In this document: positions 1 through 12,440 of the stretch, one piece after another
Layout of the letters: the number at the start of each line of letters is the position of its first letter
Position numbering within the stretch: the first letter of the stretch is position 1
DNA from: Channa striata
Lineage: Eukaryota; Chordata; Actinopteri; Anabantiformes; Channidae
Reading direction: 5' to 3'
NCBI GenBank assembly: GCA_033026295.1
Contig: CM065171.1
Span: 1,364,001-1,428,000 of the forward strand
DNA: 64,000 bases
Notes under the pieces: model-generated
What the model saw: the letters and a program-made list of their open reading frames with translations, nothing else
What the model was told of the DNA's origin: nothing
Databases searched by the model: none
Made by a program: the position numbers and the translations under genes

Positions 1-679
1 ATACTGATCGTCTTGTCAGCATTTTTTCCATCAAATATTTAGTGACAGATTGAAGCTGATTTTGTTTTCCAAAACTGAAGATGCAAACAGATTAATTGTT
101 TGTGAACACACACAATTTCTACTTGGCTGTTACTGTCATTCACAGTGTTTTTGGATTTACCCAACTTCAAGCTGAGATTAAACACGGTTATGGGTTTAAT
201 TTGTTGGTGTTAAATTTGATGAAAACCTGTGAGAAAAAGAGTCATTGCTGGCTGAATGGTGGAGCTCCATCTGCCAGTGGGTGGGCTGCTGAAGCCAGAT
301 GGCATTTTAATAGTCCAGCCTAAATAAATGCTGGAGGCTGAGATGGCTCCTGAGTGCCTCTGGCCAACTCAACAAAGAGTGACATCCAGCTGAGACAGAT
401 GACAGCCCCAAGTCCCACCAGACAAATATCCAGTTTTATTACTGTATGTACTTCCCATAGAACCAGACTAACAGGAAGGTTGGGCAAAACTACAGGACAT
501 GCTTTATCTATCGTTATGATACCAGGATGAGCTGTTTGTAGAGGGTCAGAAGGTGACACGGTGGTGGCTGTTACTTTTCCACAAACTGGGTGGTTCCTCC
601 TGTTCTGTGCCGTGCTTGGGCAGCACGAGTTCCTCCTGATGGTCAGATCAGCTGCATGGCAGCTCAACCATCTCTGTGG

Positions 680-701
680 TTGTGTGTGTGTGTGTGTGTG
701 T
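680..701. repeat. (TG)n microsatellite
   Basis: A run of about eleven TG units. Confidence 0.9.
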
Positions 702-823
702 TAAATGGTGATTATAATATACTGTTCAACTATATTGTTACTTTAGATGACATAACTCTGCCCCCTAGTACTACTGCAAGGAATCTCAGGATTTGTCATT
801 TAGCTCACGCATAAAACAAATCT

Positions 824-1132
824 CTAGAACAGCCTTCTTCCATCTAAGAACATTGCCAAAATTAGGAGCATTCTGTCTCAAAGCAATGCTGAAAAACTGT
901 TCATGCATTTGTTACTTCTAGATTGGACTACTGTAATTCTCTACTTTCAGGCTGCCCCAGTAACTCTCTAAAAAGCCTCCAATTAATCCAAAATGCTGCA
1001 GCAAGATTACAGACTGGGATTGGTAAGAGAGATCATATTTCACCTTCTCTAGCTTCTCTCCATTGTCTTCACATTAAATGTAGAATTTAAAACCTTCTTC
1101 TTACCTATAAAGCTCTAAAGGACAGCTGTCCT
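824..1132 (+). mobile_element. LINE reverse-transcriptase 3' fragment (L2/Rex-type)
   Basis: Translation in shifting plus-strand frames gives SRTAFFHLR, NIAKIRSILSQ, then LDYCNSLLSGC, QLIQNAAARL and KRDHISPSLASLH. This is the conserved C-terminal tail downstream of the RT catalytic domain in fish non-LTR retrotransposons. At least two frameshifts and a stop show it is dead. No RT catalytic core precedes it, so it is a 5'-truncated copy. It lies 220 bases past the donor of the nearest host exon and is antisense to that gene. Confidence 0.8.
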
Positions 1133-1349
1133 GGGATAGTGGATATTTGAGTAGGACAATCGCAGGCATCATTCTGGACATGATACAACAGCGTGGCTGG
1201 GTAGATATAGAATGTGTGTTCTTGACTGAGTTCACATCTGTGTCCTATTGGAAATGTTTGGAGCATCATGAAGAGGAGAAGCAGACAACAGCGACCACAG
1301 ACTTTTGAACAGCTGAACTGGATTGGATTGATATTGGTCAGATACCTAC

Positions 1350-1476
1350 GTTGTTCTGGTGACAGGTGGGGTAGGGCCTGTCCTCGTACAAGTCGGCAGG
1401 TGGAGCCATCGCCACCGCAGACGCCACAGTTGTCCTCCTTGGAACCGCTGGCAAGCTGCCGATCACAGCCCACCTC
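1350..1476 (-). CDS. adamtsl3: ADAMTSL3-like exon: end of cysteine-rich module, entry to spacer
   Basis: This exon encodes 42 codons plus one base. It starts EVGCDRQLASGSKEDNCGVC and continues to the TCRLVRGQ motif that ends the cysteine-rich module of ADAMTS and ADAMTSL proteins, then runs into the spacer. The family consists of secreted extracellular-matrix glycoproteins that lack the metalloprotease domain of ADAMTS enzymes. The acceptor is ATGCAG/GAGGTG, so the exon follows the preceding CQ-ending exon in phase 0. The donor is most likely CAAC/gtaggt at 1350/1349; a second possible donor, GTAG/gtatct, lies four bases further at 1346/1345. CDRQL and LSPEQ resemble ADAMTSL3 more than ADAMTSL1. 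The frame stays open after the donor for a while, but the intronic part has no family similarity. The family assignment is firm; the paralogue is an inference from recalled human sequences. Confidence 0.9.
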
Positions 1477-3244
1477 CTGCATGCGTCAAAAATACACAGT
1501 CAGAACACCAAGAAAGACGAGAGTATGTCCTGATCTGAAACTGTAAAACGCAAGCAGCTTGTCAGTGTAACGTTAAGTTATAAATTACAAAGTCTTAGCA
1601 GATAATTGCGTTTTCAATATTAGCATGTAGCACCTCATCTGTATCATTTTGAACCAAAAAGTTTGGGATATATGAACCAAATGACATGCCCTCTTATGGT
1701 CCTGGTTGATAATCAGTGTTTACAAACTGGCATTTTTGGTAAAATGTTAAACATATTGAGAACCTATGAATGGATGGTTCCCCAACAATTCATTGGCACA
1801 CGTTGGCAGCAACATTCAACCAAAATCAAATATTGTCAAACACTTTATGACTAAAACGACCTGTTGTAATGTTGCTGTCGTGTTTCAGTTTTCAGTTGCT
1901 TTGGTTAGTGCGGTGGTACCACAACTGCTCAAACTGCTAGATGGAGCTAAGACAGTAAACGTCCTTTAAACATGTCTGCTACATACCAGCATGTTACAGT
2001 CATAGAATCACACCTTGCCAACCAATACATCACCGTAATTACTGGAAGGAGGATACAACACAATGTCTGGACCAGAAGCTTTAGTCATCTAGTAATTAGG
2101 TTTTCTTTACAATGGACGGCCTACAGCTGTTTGCATGACTAGACTGTAGAGTCATACTAAAGGCATTTTCTAACATTTATAGACTAAATAATTAACTGAT
2201 GAACTGAAAAGAATTCATAAATGATTCTGAATCAGTCCTACATTGTCTGCCTTTTAAACTGAATGGACATGAGATGGGAGGAAATGGTGAGCTACTTATT
2301 CAAGCCGCTGTCCTCCTCTAATCCTCCTACCACAGCATGCTCGATGTTAAAATGCAACCTGAATACCATGAATAAAAATCACAAACAACAAAATAAAACA
2401 GGCGTGTCTAATCACTTTCATCTCAGTATTTCTTTCCAGCTCACAGGGTTCTTGTAAGCAGTCTTGCACAATACAAATGCATGACAAATTAAGCGTGATC
2501 CCAGCATTACTGTGCAGACACTGGTCTCCAAGTCCCAGTGGGATGCAATTCATACAAACGTGGCAGTGCAATGGAATGACACTTCCGGGTTTAAAAAAAA
2601 ATTATTCATGGCAGGCTTTTATTGTTACACTGTCACATCAAAGATAAAACAGTGGTCATAGTTCATATATACATGGCAGACTCATATCCAGATATTTACA
2701 TATAAGGAACACGAGGAAACATCAACCTTCTGCTCATGTCTCCAGAGTTTCCGCTGCTGTCCACTTAGAATCTGAGGTCCCCAGTGAGTCCCTCCAGGAA
2801 TTCGATGTGATTGCAACAATTAAAGTTAATTAGGTCCACCAGACCCATGGCTTCTCTTTAAGCTTTGGATTTTGACATTGCGTGCATCAGGGAGCTGCTT
2901 TAAATGAGACCCCAGGAACTTCCAGGGGAGGTGGAAGGCCTAAAGCATTTAGTGGTCAAGCTCCATCGTACATGTAAGACCTCGTGGTACAGTATAATCC
3001 GAACAGATCACCTCGATCTCAGAATGCAGTGGTGGTTGTGGTTGCCTGAATTTCCAAACTAGGCTTGAATCTCCCTTTTTTCATGAAGCTGATAACTAGA
3101 GCTGCCTCTTATGGTGCTATAGGCTTCAGTTCAGACTGCTGAGATACTGTTGGAGAGATTACAAGTGATTTCCAAAAGTAAAGTGTGTTTTGTGAATGAA
3201 AAGCTCGGTCCCCTGAGTTCATGTCATTTTCTTCTTTCTCCATT

Positions 3245-3248
<4 letters not shown>

Positions 3249-3292
<44 letters not shown>
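3249..3292. repeat. (CA)n microsatellite
   Basis: A perfect run of 22 AC units. Confidence 0.97.
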
Positions 3293-3295
<3 letters not shown>

Positions 3296-4199
3296 CAGTC
3301 TGATGTAGATGTGCTGTGGCCTGTCACGCTGACTTACTGTGAAAGGCTGACAAAACAAAGTGCACACGGATAAACATTACATGCTGCAGCTCTCTTCCCC
3401 TTTACTCCCAGGGATTCAGTTTATTTTCCCTTGTATACAGCTGGAGTTCATGCTGCTGCGTGCTGTATTAATAATCCATATACAGTAGAGTGCAGAGGAA
3501 GGATTGGCCTCATTCCGTCACTGACAAACTTCCTGCTAAGTACCACAGCAACCCAGCACCCCTTCCTGTGCTGTTGCCTCCATAACTGAATGATGCCCTT
3601 TCATCGTTGCCGTGCCCGGCGCCTCCCCTCGTGCCCGGGCCAGCAGCAGCTGCCGTGTGAGGAAACATCCATCATCCATCTCCCTTCACCGCTGTGAGGT
3701 ACCTGTGTGTGTCTGGCCTCATTGTTAGGACGGTTTCCAGTGTAATGATGCAACAGAAGCAGGCCGAATAAATTCCACAGAAATTGCCTTTCACTCAGGC
3801 GCATTCTGGCACATCAGTTCAACTTCAGTGGCCAGGAGCTGGCCAAACAATTCTAACTGAGGTGGAGAAGGGGACGTTTTTTTAAGCCTGCAGGAAATGA
3901 GCTTTATTTATGTATTTTTTAATTTTGCTGCCTGGGTCCTTGCCAAGTAGCAAATGGCTTCCAAGCTCTAAAATCTCTTAATACTGAGGCACTGTCCATG
4001 CTAATGTTGATATATAATTTGAAAGTAGATCTTTTTTGCCTTCATTTCTTCAGCCTTCCTCCCACACACTGGATGTGTGCCTTTAGGAAAACACAGCTTT
4101 ATATGCTGCTGCTTGGACTAAGGAAAGGATGAAATATTTCCTGCCACAGTCAGTAAAGCCACCAAGTTGTTCTGATGTGCTGTAGGTCATCGACAGGTT

Positions 4200-4660
4200 C
4201 AATCTGTATTCGGGCCCCTTCACTTTTTTCATGCTTTATTGTTTTGTAGGTGAAATTTGAAAGTGACGAAATTGCAGTTTCCCAAGCAATCATCATACAA
4301 TTCATAATGACAAAGTAAGTAATTTTTTTGCAAATTTATTATTAATCAAAAACATTTTGTTGGCTGAAGTCAAGTTGAACTGATTGGACAATTATACATG
4401 ATTGACACTGACAAAAGCCAAGCCACCAAGTCAACAAGAACTTCTCTTTGACCTCAAAGACAACATTTGATCCGTGCAAGGGTGTAAAACAATTCCGAAA
4501 GCTTTGAGCATTCTCATGAGCACAGTGAGTCTAATCATTGTGAAAGAGGAGAATTTTAGGTACACCACGACTCTTTCAAATTCAATAAAAAAAATCTGAG
4601 CAAGTGGGCCTTGGTCCTGGAGGTGACCGATAACCTGTGACTGTGAAGACATTTTCAAAC
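4200..4660 (+). mobile_element. Tc1-like DNA transposon, truncated 5' part
   Basis: The segment begins with terminal-repeat-like sequence typical of fish Tc1 elements (TTCACTTTTTTCATG, ATAATGACAAAGT, TTTGCAAATTTATTA). It then has a decayed transposase N-terminus: an ELLFDLKDNI-like helix, then LSILMSTVSLI and TTTLS segments that parallel the paired-like DNA-binding domain of Tc1 transposases. It ends near GGCCTTGGTCCTGGAGGTGACC. No DDE catalytic region or right terminal repeat follows, so the element is truncated, and several stops interrupt it. Confidence 0.65.
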
Positions 4661-5544
4661 TTATAATTAGCATCTGTTCGGACCCGGTGGACTAGTTTAG
4701 AAAATAATCAAAATTTCCCTTGATTCACTTTCGTTTAACATTTGCTTTAACACTTTAACACGGATCCTGCTCTGTGCAAGTGAATTGTCCTCTCAGTAAA
4801 AAACTGCTACAATCTCAAACAACTGTACAATTATCATTTCCTTCTAAGTCGCGTGAATGTCTGGGCAATGTACCAAACATCACACTTTGTCACAGAAATG
4901 TGTCAGCAATTAAGCTGAAATCTACTGATCTGGGCCAGTTCTAGGCTAATCTCATAGTCTCACAAAAAAAAAGATAAAATAAACAATTTGTTTTCATCAA
5001 ATTGTTTATTAACAACCAGCCAAAACAAGCTGCACCAAGTGTTTTTATTCACCTGGAGAAACCAGTGTAGGTGTGAGAATACAGAGACACACCGGCCCAA
5101 ATTCAAAAAACTAGTGCCCATGGATTCAGCTGCTATGCTGCCTCATATTAGCTTCATCTGGTCAAAAACAGGACAACTGGGCACAGTACAGCTAAAAGTC
5201 AACATGTGCATGTGGGAGAAAGGGAAACCGGAAGACCCAGGGCAACTTACCCCAAACCTTCCATTCCTAACATCCCCCAGCCAAAACTTTAAGGTCCCCG
5301 ATGAGGTTAAATAAAGACTGTTTATGAGGGTCTAAATATTTATACGTTTTCATCATATAATAAACTGTAACCCTTATATTGCCCCGTTGGACTGAGGAAT
5401 CATGGTCAGTGAGCAGTGTTCATGCACCGAGCAGAGAGAGAGACAATGTAGCAATCAGACTAATCTGCAGTCTGGATTGATCAGGACATGCATGGTATAT
5501 GTTATTTATCAAGGCTCATATAGTATTTTAATGTCTAAACTAGA

Positions 5545-5683
5545 CGGTGCCCAGCTCGAAACCCCGGCTGCAGCCTTCTGTTCTCCCCAGGTTCCTCCCA
5601 TAGTCCAAAGACATGCATGTTAGGTTAACCGGTGACTCTAAATTGCCCCGACCTCTCACCCTGTATGGAGGGATGGATGGATG
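5545..5683 (+). mobile_element. tRNA-derived fish SINE fragment, (GGAT)n tail
   Basis: It carries the common teleost SINE body (GTCCAAAGACATGCATGTTA, GGTTAACCGGTGACTCTAAA) and ends in GGATGGATGGATG. The pol III A-box head is missing; a GCTCGAAACCCC stretch near the left end resembles a decayed B box. Confidence 0.75.
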
Positions 5684-7148
5684 TTTTCCACACAATAACA
5701 AAGGTGTGGATTCACTACACAGTGTTCTCTCTCACCCGTGTGACCAATGCTGATCCAACATGCTGAAAAGCAGCCGATTTTGAGCCTGAGCAATGACAGC
5801 GGTCATGCAAGAAGCTGGTCTGATGATCGGCAGCAACTTGGTTCAATGTTTCGGCCAAGCACAAAACTAAGACGGCTTTTATTCTGGATCTGCAGTACAG
5901 TGGATACTTAAAAAAGGCATATCTGGCTGAATAACAGTAAACTGCACTTCAAGGGAAGCATTCTGATGAGATCAGAAACAAAAACCAGGCCCAAAGTGCT
6001 TTTCCTCATTCAAACATAAACGAGAGCCGATGCCAGCAATCGTGGCCAGAGTAACACAACAGAAAACTCATACGGTGACAACAGTGCAAAGTTCTTATGA
6101 AAAGCTCCACGGCTATAATCCATTATCTTCTCAAATGAAATCTCTTCACAAGAATGGAAAGGCCCCAGTTCAAAGGCCTAGAAAAATTACTTTTAAAGAC
6201 ATAAGTTTGTTACTAATACAGGTGGTACGTTATACAAAGAAAACAGCAGTTTAGCTCAGAGGGAGGAAGAGGTTCACTTCAAAAGCTCTGTTTTCTCCTT
6301 TCAGGTGCATCTTTTCAATTATTTAAACTAGATATTAAAACCATTCCACCTCTAGCACCCTACAGCGGCCACTGGGAGAATGATGGCATCAGTGACAATG
6401 ATTTATGCTGTTTCCCATTCAAAGAAATAGGGTTGGGAAATTGGAAAATCTCTAATGGACTTTGCAATGTGCAGCTGAGAAGATCCAAGCAAGAAATCAG
6501 GCTGTTAATAGCTAAGCTTGGGTGCTGAGTATTACAAGCATGTAATACTGTGTCACATCATGCTGAAAAATGTCGGATTATTGTGTCTAAAACTTGGGAA
6601 AACTTAAACCACGTTTTATTCCTACTTCTAGTGACATCAGGCTGCAGTTTGGATTAAGTGAAATGATTTTCCAGTTCATCTAAATCAGCAGTTACCATAT
6701 AATCTCACTTTGTTTTCACCCCGTCATTGTCCGTCATTGCAAAGCCATTTAGCATATTGTTCATTCAGTTTACATTCTGCTCTATTTAGGCTGCAATATG
6801 TTCACAGTGGCTCAATGATGCCACCAGTTACCTCTAAGTACCTGCATCTGATCCCCTGTCACAGCTGTACAATAACGGCTCATCGCAGCAGAGAACAGCC
6901 AAGCTGAACATCCAGCGGCCTTCTGGTAAACAAGGATTTGCACAAAAAAAAAGTCACCAAACTTAAACAAGGAAACACAAATTCAAGAGGAACAGTGGGT
7001 GATCTGATCAGAGGACGGAGACAATAAGGTTATTTGTAACCAACAAGATTTGGCCTTTTACCTATTTGGAGGAATACAGTGGATCAGTCTCCGTGGCAGT
7101 ACAGTCGATCCAGAGTGGTCAGATCAAACTGAGAAAAATTCAGTGAAG

Positions 7149-7256
7149 TCACCTGTCCAGTTATAACATGACATAACCCTGCCACTCGCCCAGGAACAGC
7201 TAGTAAAGACTCCTGCACCGCCTAGAAGCATAAGGGGTTTAGATAATGGATGGATG
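7149..7256 (+). mobile_element. SINE 3' fragment with (GGAT)n tail
   Basis: The right half of the same SINE family: CACCTGTCCAG, then a decayed ACCCTGCCACTCGCCCAG segment, then a TAAGGGGTTTAGATAATGGATGGATG tail corresponding to the usual AAGCGGTATAGAAAATGGATGGATG ending. Strongly diverged. Confidence 0.6.
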
Positions 7257-9790
7257 TTATGTTGTTGCTTTTACTTTTCAATCACTTCAATTTACATTTG
7301 CATTTATTTTCATGGGCTTATTTTTCAAAGTACAACATGACAGAATTTATGCTCCATTTAAAATGCATATTTGACATGCTTCATTGTTCCAAAGATGCAC
7401 AAAAATAAAGGCCAGTAAGAAACTCGAGCTCAGTGGTTTCCTTCCCCTACACATAAACAGTTTTTACCAAAGTAATTTGGCCATGTATTCCATGTGAATT
7501 CAACATCTCTATTAATTAGTAACCACGTTTGCCAAAGCAAAGACAGAAAAACAGATCAGAGTAAACAGAAAATGCTTCGTTAATTAAGGATCAAAGATGT
7601 TTGCGAGAACATTTCTCTCTCCTCTGGCCTTAGTCTCATTGCAGTCGGCTCTGATGTTATTAGGCCGAGTGGGTGGTTGATAGTCTCTGTTGTATAGCAG
7701 CACTAACATTTTGCTCGGGGACAGTCTCTCTGCTTGTCTCACAGAAACTGTACAGCACAACGCAGGCATCAATAATTTATACAAATTCCCCTGCGCGAGG
7801 TTTGAAATTCTACTTTCAAACATTTAAAAGAGCATTCAATCATTATTCTTGACTTGCACAGAAACAAGCTAAAGTAATATTCCTATGGGTTTACTTCCGA
7901 TGCAGGTAAAAACTCTTTCACCAATTCAATTCTTTCTTTTAGAATTGGACTAAAACTCTTCCCAACTCGTTATTATTTCAAGTGCAGTGTGAGCAGGGTC
8001 CCAGCACAGAATCAATCAGCTGAACAACCACTGATCCTTCTCCTGGAGGATCCGTTGGATTTCGTGTGTGTCAGAACTTTCGGTCAGCTGTTTTGCAGTT
8101 CGAGCAGCTCCACTGTCCGATTTCCCTCAACTACTGTCTGAATACATTAAAAACGGTGGTGAGCTCCACATATGACCAACCTGTACAGTGCGAGGACAGA
8201 AATCGGGCTCATCATGATCATTTCCTGACACATTCACAATGTAAAGCTGTATCTTTAGCAGGCTCTTTAATAGTGTACAGTTTACTGGTCTCTAACAGGG
8301 TGGTTTCAAACCAGGACCCTAGACCAATTATTGAATTTAATGAATTAATTATTTTATGACTGTAATGGATCAGTACCTCACAATAATAAATGCAATTAAT
8401 ATAGTCAAGTTAAATAGTATACGAGGTAGATGTTAAAACATAATATGTCAAACGCCAACAGTAATGATTTAGTATTATCCAAGGTGTAAAAAACATTTTT
8501 GAAGAATGAATGAAATGGTTTGAAGGACAGTGTTTAATTGTAGCTTCCACTACAAAACATTATTCATTTCACACTCTACAGTGTAGACGAAAGGGGAAAA
8601 AAACCCCTTCAGCTGAATATCCACGCACCTCATCCTTCTCAATCAGCAGTGTGTTCTGGACAGACACACGGACAGACATAAACTGTGTCCAAACAGGACT
8701 AAGGTGAGCAGATGCTTCACCACAGGTACTTGGGTCTATGAGATCAACTGTAAAGTGAGAGGAGTGAGCAGAGCTGCCACCGAATTGAACATCGATGTCT
8801 CTGCCATTACTTCTTCCTCCCATTTGTCACCTCCCCCGGTTGTATGGCGTGTGAAAAAGCTCAGAGTTATAACAAATCTCTTTGGGCACAATTAAATCTA
8901 TTTTTTCCATAGATTTGCCTGGATCAGTCGTAACCACTGAACAGTCCTTTGTGTGTCTTTATAAAAAAAAAGCTGTCTCCTAAGCGGATTGGCCAGTTCC
9001 TTGTACTGCAAAGATAAACTTCTTCACCCAGCTTCAGACAAACATGCCACCTCATCAACCTGAAACCTTAATGTATTTATTGCCAGAACAATATGGACAC
9101 TAACGCGGAAAATATTTAGCGGTAAGTAAAATCTAAAACAACAAGAGACGCAGACAAACTGCTGACTTAAGGTTTGGGGGAACACCCCAAAAACAATCCA
9201 GACATTACAAACTCAAGAGAAACCGAGATGCATCTTTCTTCATGCCATTTCCTGTCTACGGCACGGTTCCATCCCATTGAATCTAAATTTAATTACACTG
9301 CTGTTGGTGAAGATTCATCTTTACTGTCATGTCATCTTTTAATTTGACTTAGATAATTTCGCATAAAAAAAGAGGCAATGTGCTTGTGTAGGGGCAACGT
9401 CTAACTGTTCAGTCATTAAGGACAGAAGCGTGAGAATGCATTTTACTCTCATGATTGTCTTTGCGTTGGTGCATCGTATGATCCCATCAAATGTATTTGC
9501 TGAGGACTGCTGATGATTAATACTTCCAATAAATAAAAATAGATCAGATATTACAGCAGCATACTGATGCACATTATTACAAAATACACTGCCACCATCA
9601 AAATGGTAATAATGAAGCAGAGAAGAGGCCCACGTAGGAGAGAATTTCAATTTCAGTGTTGACCATATGATACGCACTGGCCCAAAAAGTGTTTTTCCTA
9701 AATTTTTTTTGAATGTATCACAAATCCAGCAAATTGACTTTTTTCCAGTTCATTTGGTCCACTGCCATTTGAGGTTAGAAAAGCTGTGAT

Positions 9791-9819
9791 AATTTATATA
9801 TATATTTATATATATTTAT
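9791..9819. repeat. AT-rich simple repeat (TATA/TTTATA)
   Basis: Alternating TATATA and TTTATA units. Confidence 0.85.
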
Positions 9820-10265
9820 CCAAATTAATGTGTGCAGGGGAGCTGAGAGGCTTTTTGGTTAGTTTTTTGGCATATGTGCCACTAATCAACCTTTTCAGTA
9901 ATGAATGGGCTCCAAGTTTGGGTCTGGTTTCCATAACACAACCAACCTGTTGAATATGAATGTCGACATGACCACGTATGAAGTAGCAAATATCAATATC
10001 TGAGTTTTAGATACAGAAGCTATCTGAAACTACAGATACGGAGCCATTCTGGTCAACAGTATCCTACTTCTTCTAGGAACAGTCTTTGTGGTGGATGAAA
10101 AATATTAAGGCTGAGTATTTTTTTTACTGCTTAGGCAATATTAGCTTACACAAACTATTTTTTTACATCAGAGAGGAGAGGATACAGAAACTTACAACAA
10201 ATCACTTAAAATGTTTTCAAATAAAACAAGGAAACTCTTCGTTTAACTGCAGATGCTAATTGTAA

Positions 10266-10303
10266 ATAATAATTATATTATTATTATTATATTATATTAT
10301 AAA
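10266..10303. repeat. (ATT)n simple repeat
   Basis: Imperfect ATT/ATTAT units. Confidence 0.85.
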
Positions 10304-10879
10304 TTCTTAAGTACAGTGAACTTACAAGACTGCTACTTGTACTGTGAGGCCTAAAGTAAAAGGCTTTTTTAGGTTCAATGTCCATTTTTCTGGCCTCTTT
10401 GACAATATTCATACAGCTTCTACTTTAATTAATTATTTTTGATTTTACCTATTCTTACATATTCTACCTAGTTTTCACATACTGCCAAATATACTATACA
10501 GTTCCACTTATGTTATGTTATGTCTTTTTATTTTTAAACAGCTTTAGAAGCTGAAATGACTCTTTGCAAGCAGGAGCAGTAAGACTTTAAGAAAGACGAG
10601 ACGGATCCTGAGCTCCAGAGAGAAACAACAGGATTCACAGCAGCCTGCGGGTTTTATTTTTGATTTTGAGAATAGAATTTGTATTACCAAGAAGAGAGGC
10701 TTTGGCAAAAGACTGACCAGAAAGAAAGCTGTGAATGGCAAAGGCACTGCTGAAACTCCATGCTGGTGTAGTGCATAGAAAACAGGTCCATGTCCAGAAA
10801 CATATGGACATTGACAGATGACATTAAATTGTAGACTTTGGAATCAGAATCTGAAGGAATTTGTCTTGGTGTAGACATG

Positions 10880-11300
10880 GCACACAACAAACAAGCAGAT
10901 GTGAGAATTGATTCAATGATGGTCGTGTAAAAGTTCACCAGCATCTTTACAGGGAGGTGGACATCTTAAGCTGCCGTAAGAAATACAGCCTCTGCTGAGC
11001 CTTCTTGTGAGGGAGCTGATGTTCTGCTCCCACTTGAGGTCCTGGTTGATGGTGATGCCCAGTAAGTGGGAAGGCTCCACAGAGGTCTCGGAGTGTCACA
11101 GAGGATGACAGGGGGAGGCGGGGCTGGGTACTTCCTGAAACCTTCCTAAAACCACTGTCTTGAGAGCATTGAGCTCCAGGTTGTTTGTCCTGCACCATGA
11201 CACCAGACGGTCCATCTCAATCCTGCAGGCAGACTCATCTCCATCAGAGATGGAACCAAATGTAATTATCATATGGGCCAGTAGAGAGTTGCAGGCGGTC
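10880..11300 (-). mobile_element. LINE reverse-transcriptase C-terminal fragment
   Basis: Minus-strand frames give SISDGDESACRIEMDRLVSW, then CRTNNLELNALKTVVLG, a LLGITINQDLKWEQNI segment, KKAQQRLYFLRQLK and NFYTTIIESILTS. This is the thumb and C-terminal region of fish LINE-type RTs (WC-NNL-LN-KT, then SLGV-like, then KKAQQRLYFLR). It needs frameshifts to read through, so it is a relic. The FADD catalytic box is not present at the 5' end. It is a different family from the L2-type element at 21-23.4 kb. Confidence 0.8.
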
Positions 11301-11324
11301 GAGTTGGTCTGAGGCCCTCTTCTT

Positions 11325-12440
11325 TAGCCGCTTCCAGTTCTCTTTAGCTTATCACCCTGGCCATAACAATACTAAAAGCTGACTCCATACCTCGTATTTT
11401 TTAATCCACCCCGCCAACAAAGAAAGTGACTTTATTTTACCAGTCTCAGTCCGTCTAGCTCTCACCAGGTTAGAGATTGAAGAGGAGGTGTCTCAAACTC
11501 TGGCTCATTCCTAAAGTTCTGTACGTGCCAGATCACTTGCAATCTAAGGTGCTAGATTGGTGTAACTCCTCCCGCCTTTTCTGCCATCCTGGTATCTCAC
11601 GCACTGTTTTTTTGTCTGTCAGCAGTTCAGGATGTTTGCAAGTTTGTTTTGGCCTGCCCCACCTGTGCCCAGTCCAAATCTAGCCGTCGCTCTCCAGCCG
11701 GTCTTCTTCGACCTCTGTCCATTCCCAAACGCCTATGGTCCCAAATATCACTAGATTTCATCACTGGTCTTCCAACCTCCCAGGACAACAAAGTCATCCT
11801 CACAGTGGTAGACAGATTCTCTAAAATGCCCAATTTTATTCCACTCCCCGCTCTACCCTCAGCCATAGAAACGGCATCGTTTCTGACATTTTTCGACTGC
11901 TTGGGGTTTCTGTAAGTCTCTCTTCACCCACAGTCCAATGGTCAGTCTGAGAGGTTAAATCAGGATCTGGAGACTGGGCTAAAGATTTTCTGCTCTCAGG
12001 ACCCCTCCTCCTGTGCCTGGAAGGAGATCTGGGTCGAGTATGCACATAACGACCTATCGTCAGCATCTAAGAGGTTGAACCCATTCCAGCCATGGCATAT
12101 GGCGATCAGCCTCCATCATTGTTTGAGATGGGTGAGCGTGCACTGATGACAATAAAAGTATTATAAATATTGCTGTCAGCTGACCTGGAGGAGGGTGGGT
12201 CCCACTCTACTCAGGACCTCGGAATCCTATAAGACATTCGTGGACAGACATCGCAGCTGTGCCCCTCAGTATCAGTTGGTGACAGCCCAGTTCGCGTTGA
12301 GAGTAGAAAGTGGCGCCCCACTTGATTGGTCCTTTCCCCATTTCCAAACTGGTCAACCCTGTGGCGGCAAGTGGGCGACTCCCTAAGACTCTCAGGATTC
12401 ATTGCACATTTCACGCGTTAAACCTGTTCTCTTTAGTCAT
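11325..12440 (+). mobile_element. Ty3/gypsy retrotransposon pol remnant (RNase H end, integrase)
   Basis: Plus-strand frames read, in order: an RNase H end (YHPGHNNTKADSIPR), an integrase zinc-binding region (CHPGISRT, then CPTCAQSKSSRRSP), the start of the integrase core (WSQISLDFITGLPTSQD, VVDRFSKMPNFIPLP), QSNGQSERLNQDLE, and a C-terminal region (VDRHRSCAPQYQ, then an LRVES motif and a PKTLRIHCTFHALN segment). This is the order of Ty3/gypsy pol. Frameshifts are needed between blocks, and the part of the integrase core between the FDCLGF and HPQSNGQ segments is deleted. No LTR, gag or RT was found beside it. It is non-functional. Confidence 0.85.

Larger units (their letters stand above)
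1..1349 (-). other. ADAMTSL3-like intron, downstream of the 1350-1476 exon (partial)
   Basis: This is the start of the intron that follows the last exon in the window. It holds a plus-strand LINE 3' fragment at about 824-1132 and a short (TG)n run at 680-701. I saw no spacer-domain exon here, so the next exon lies beyond base 1. Confidence 0.75.
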
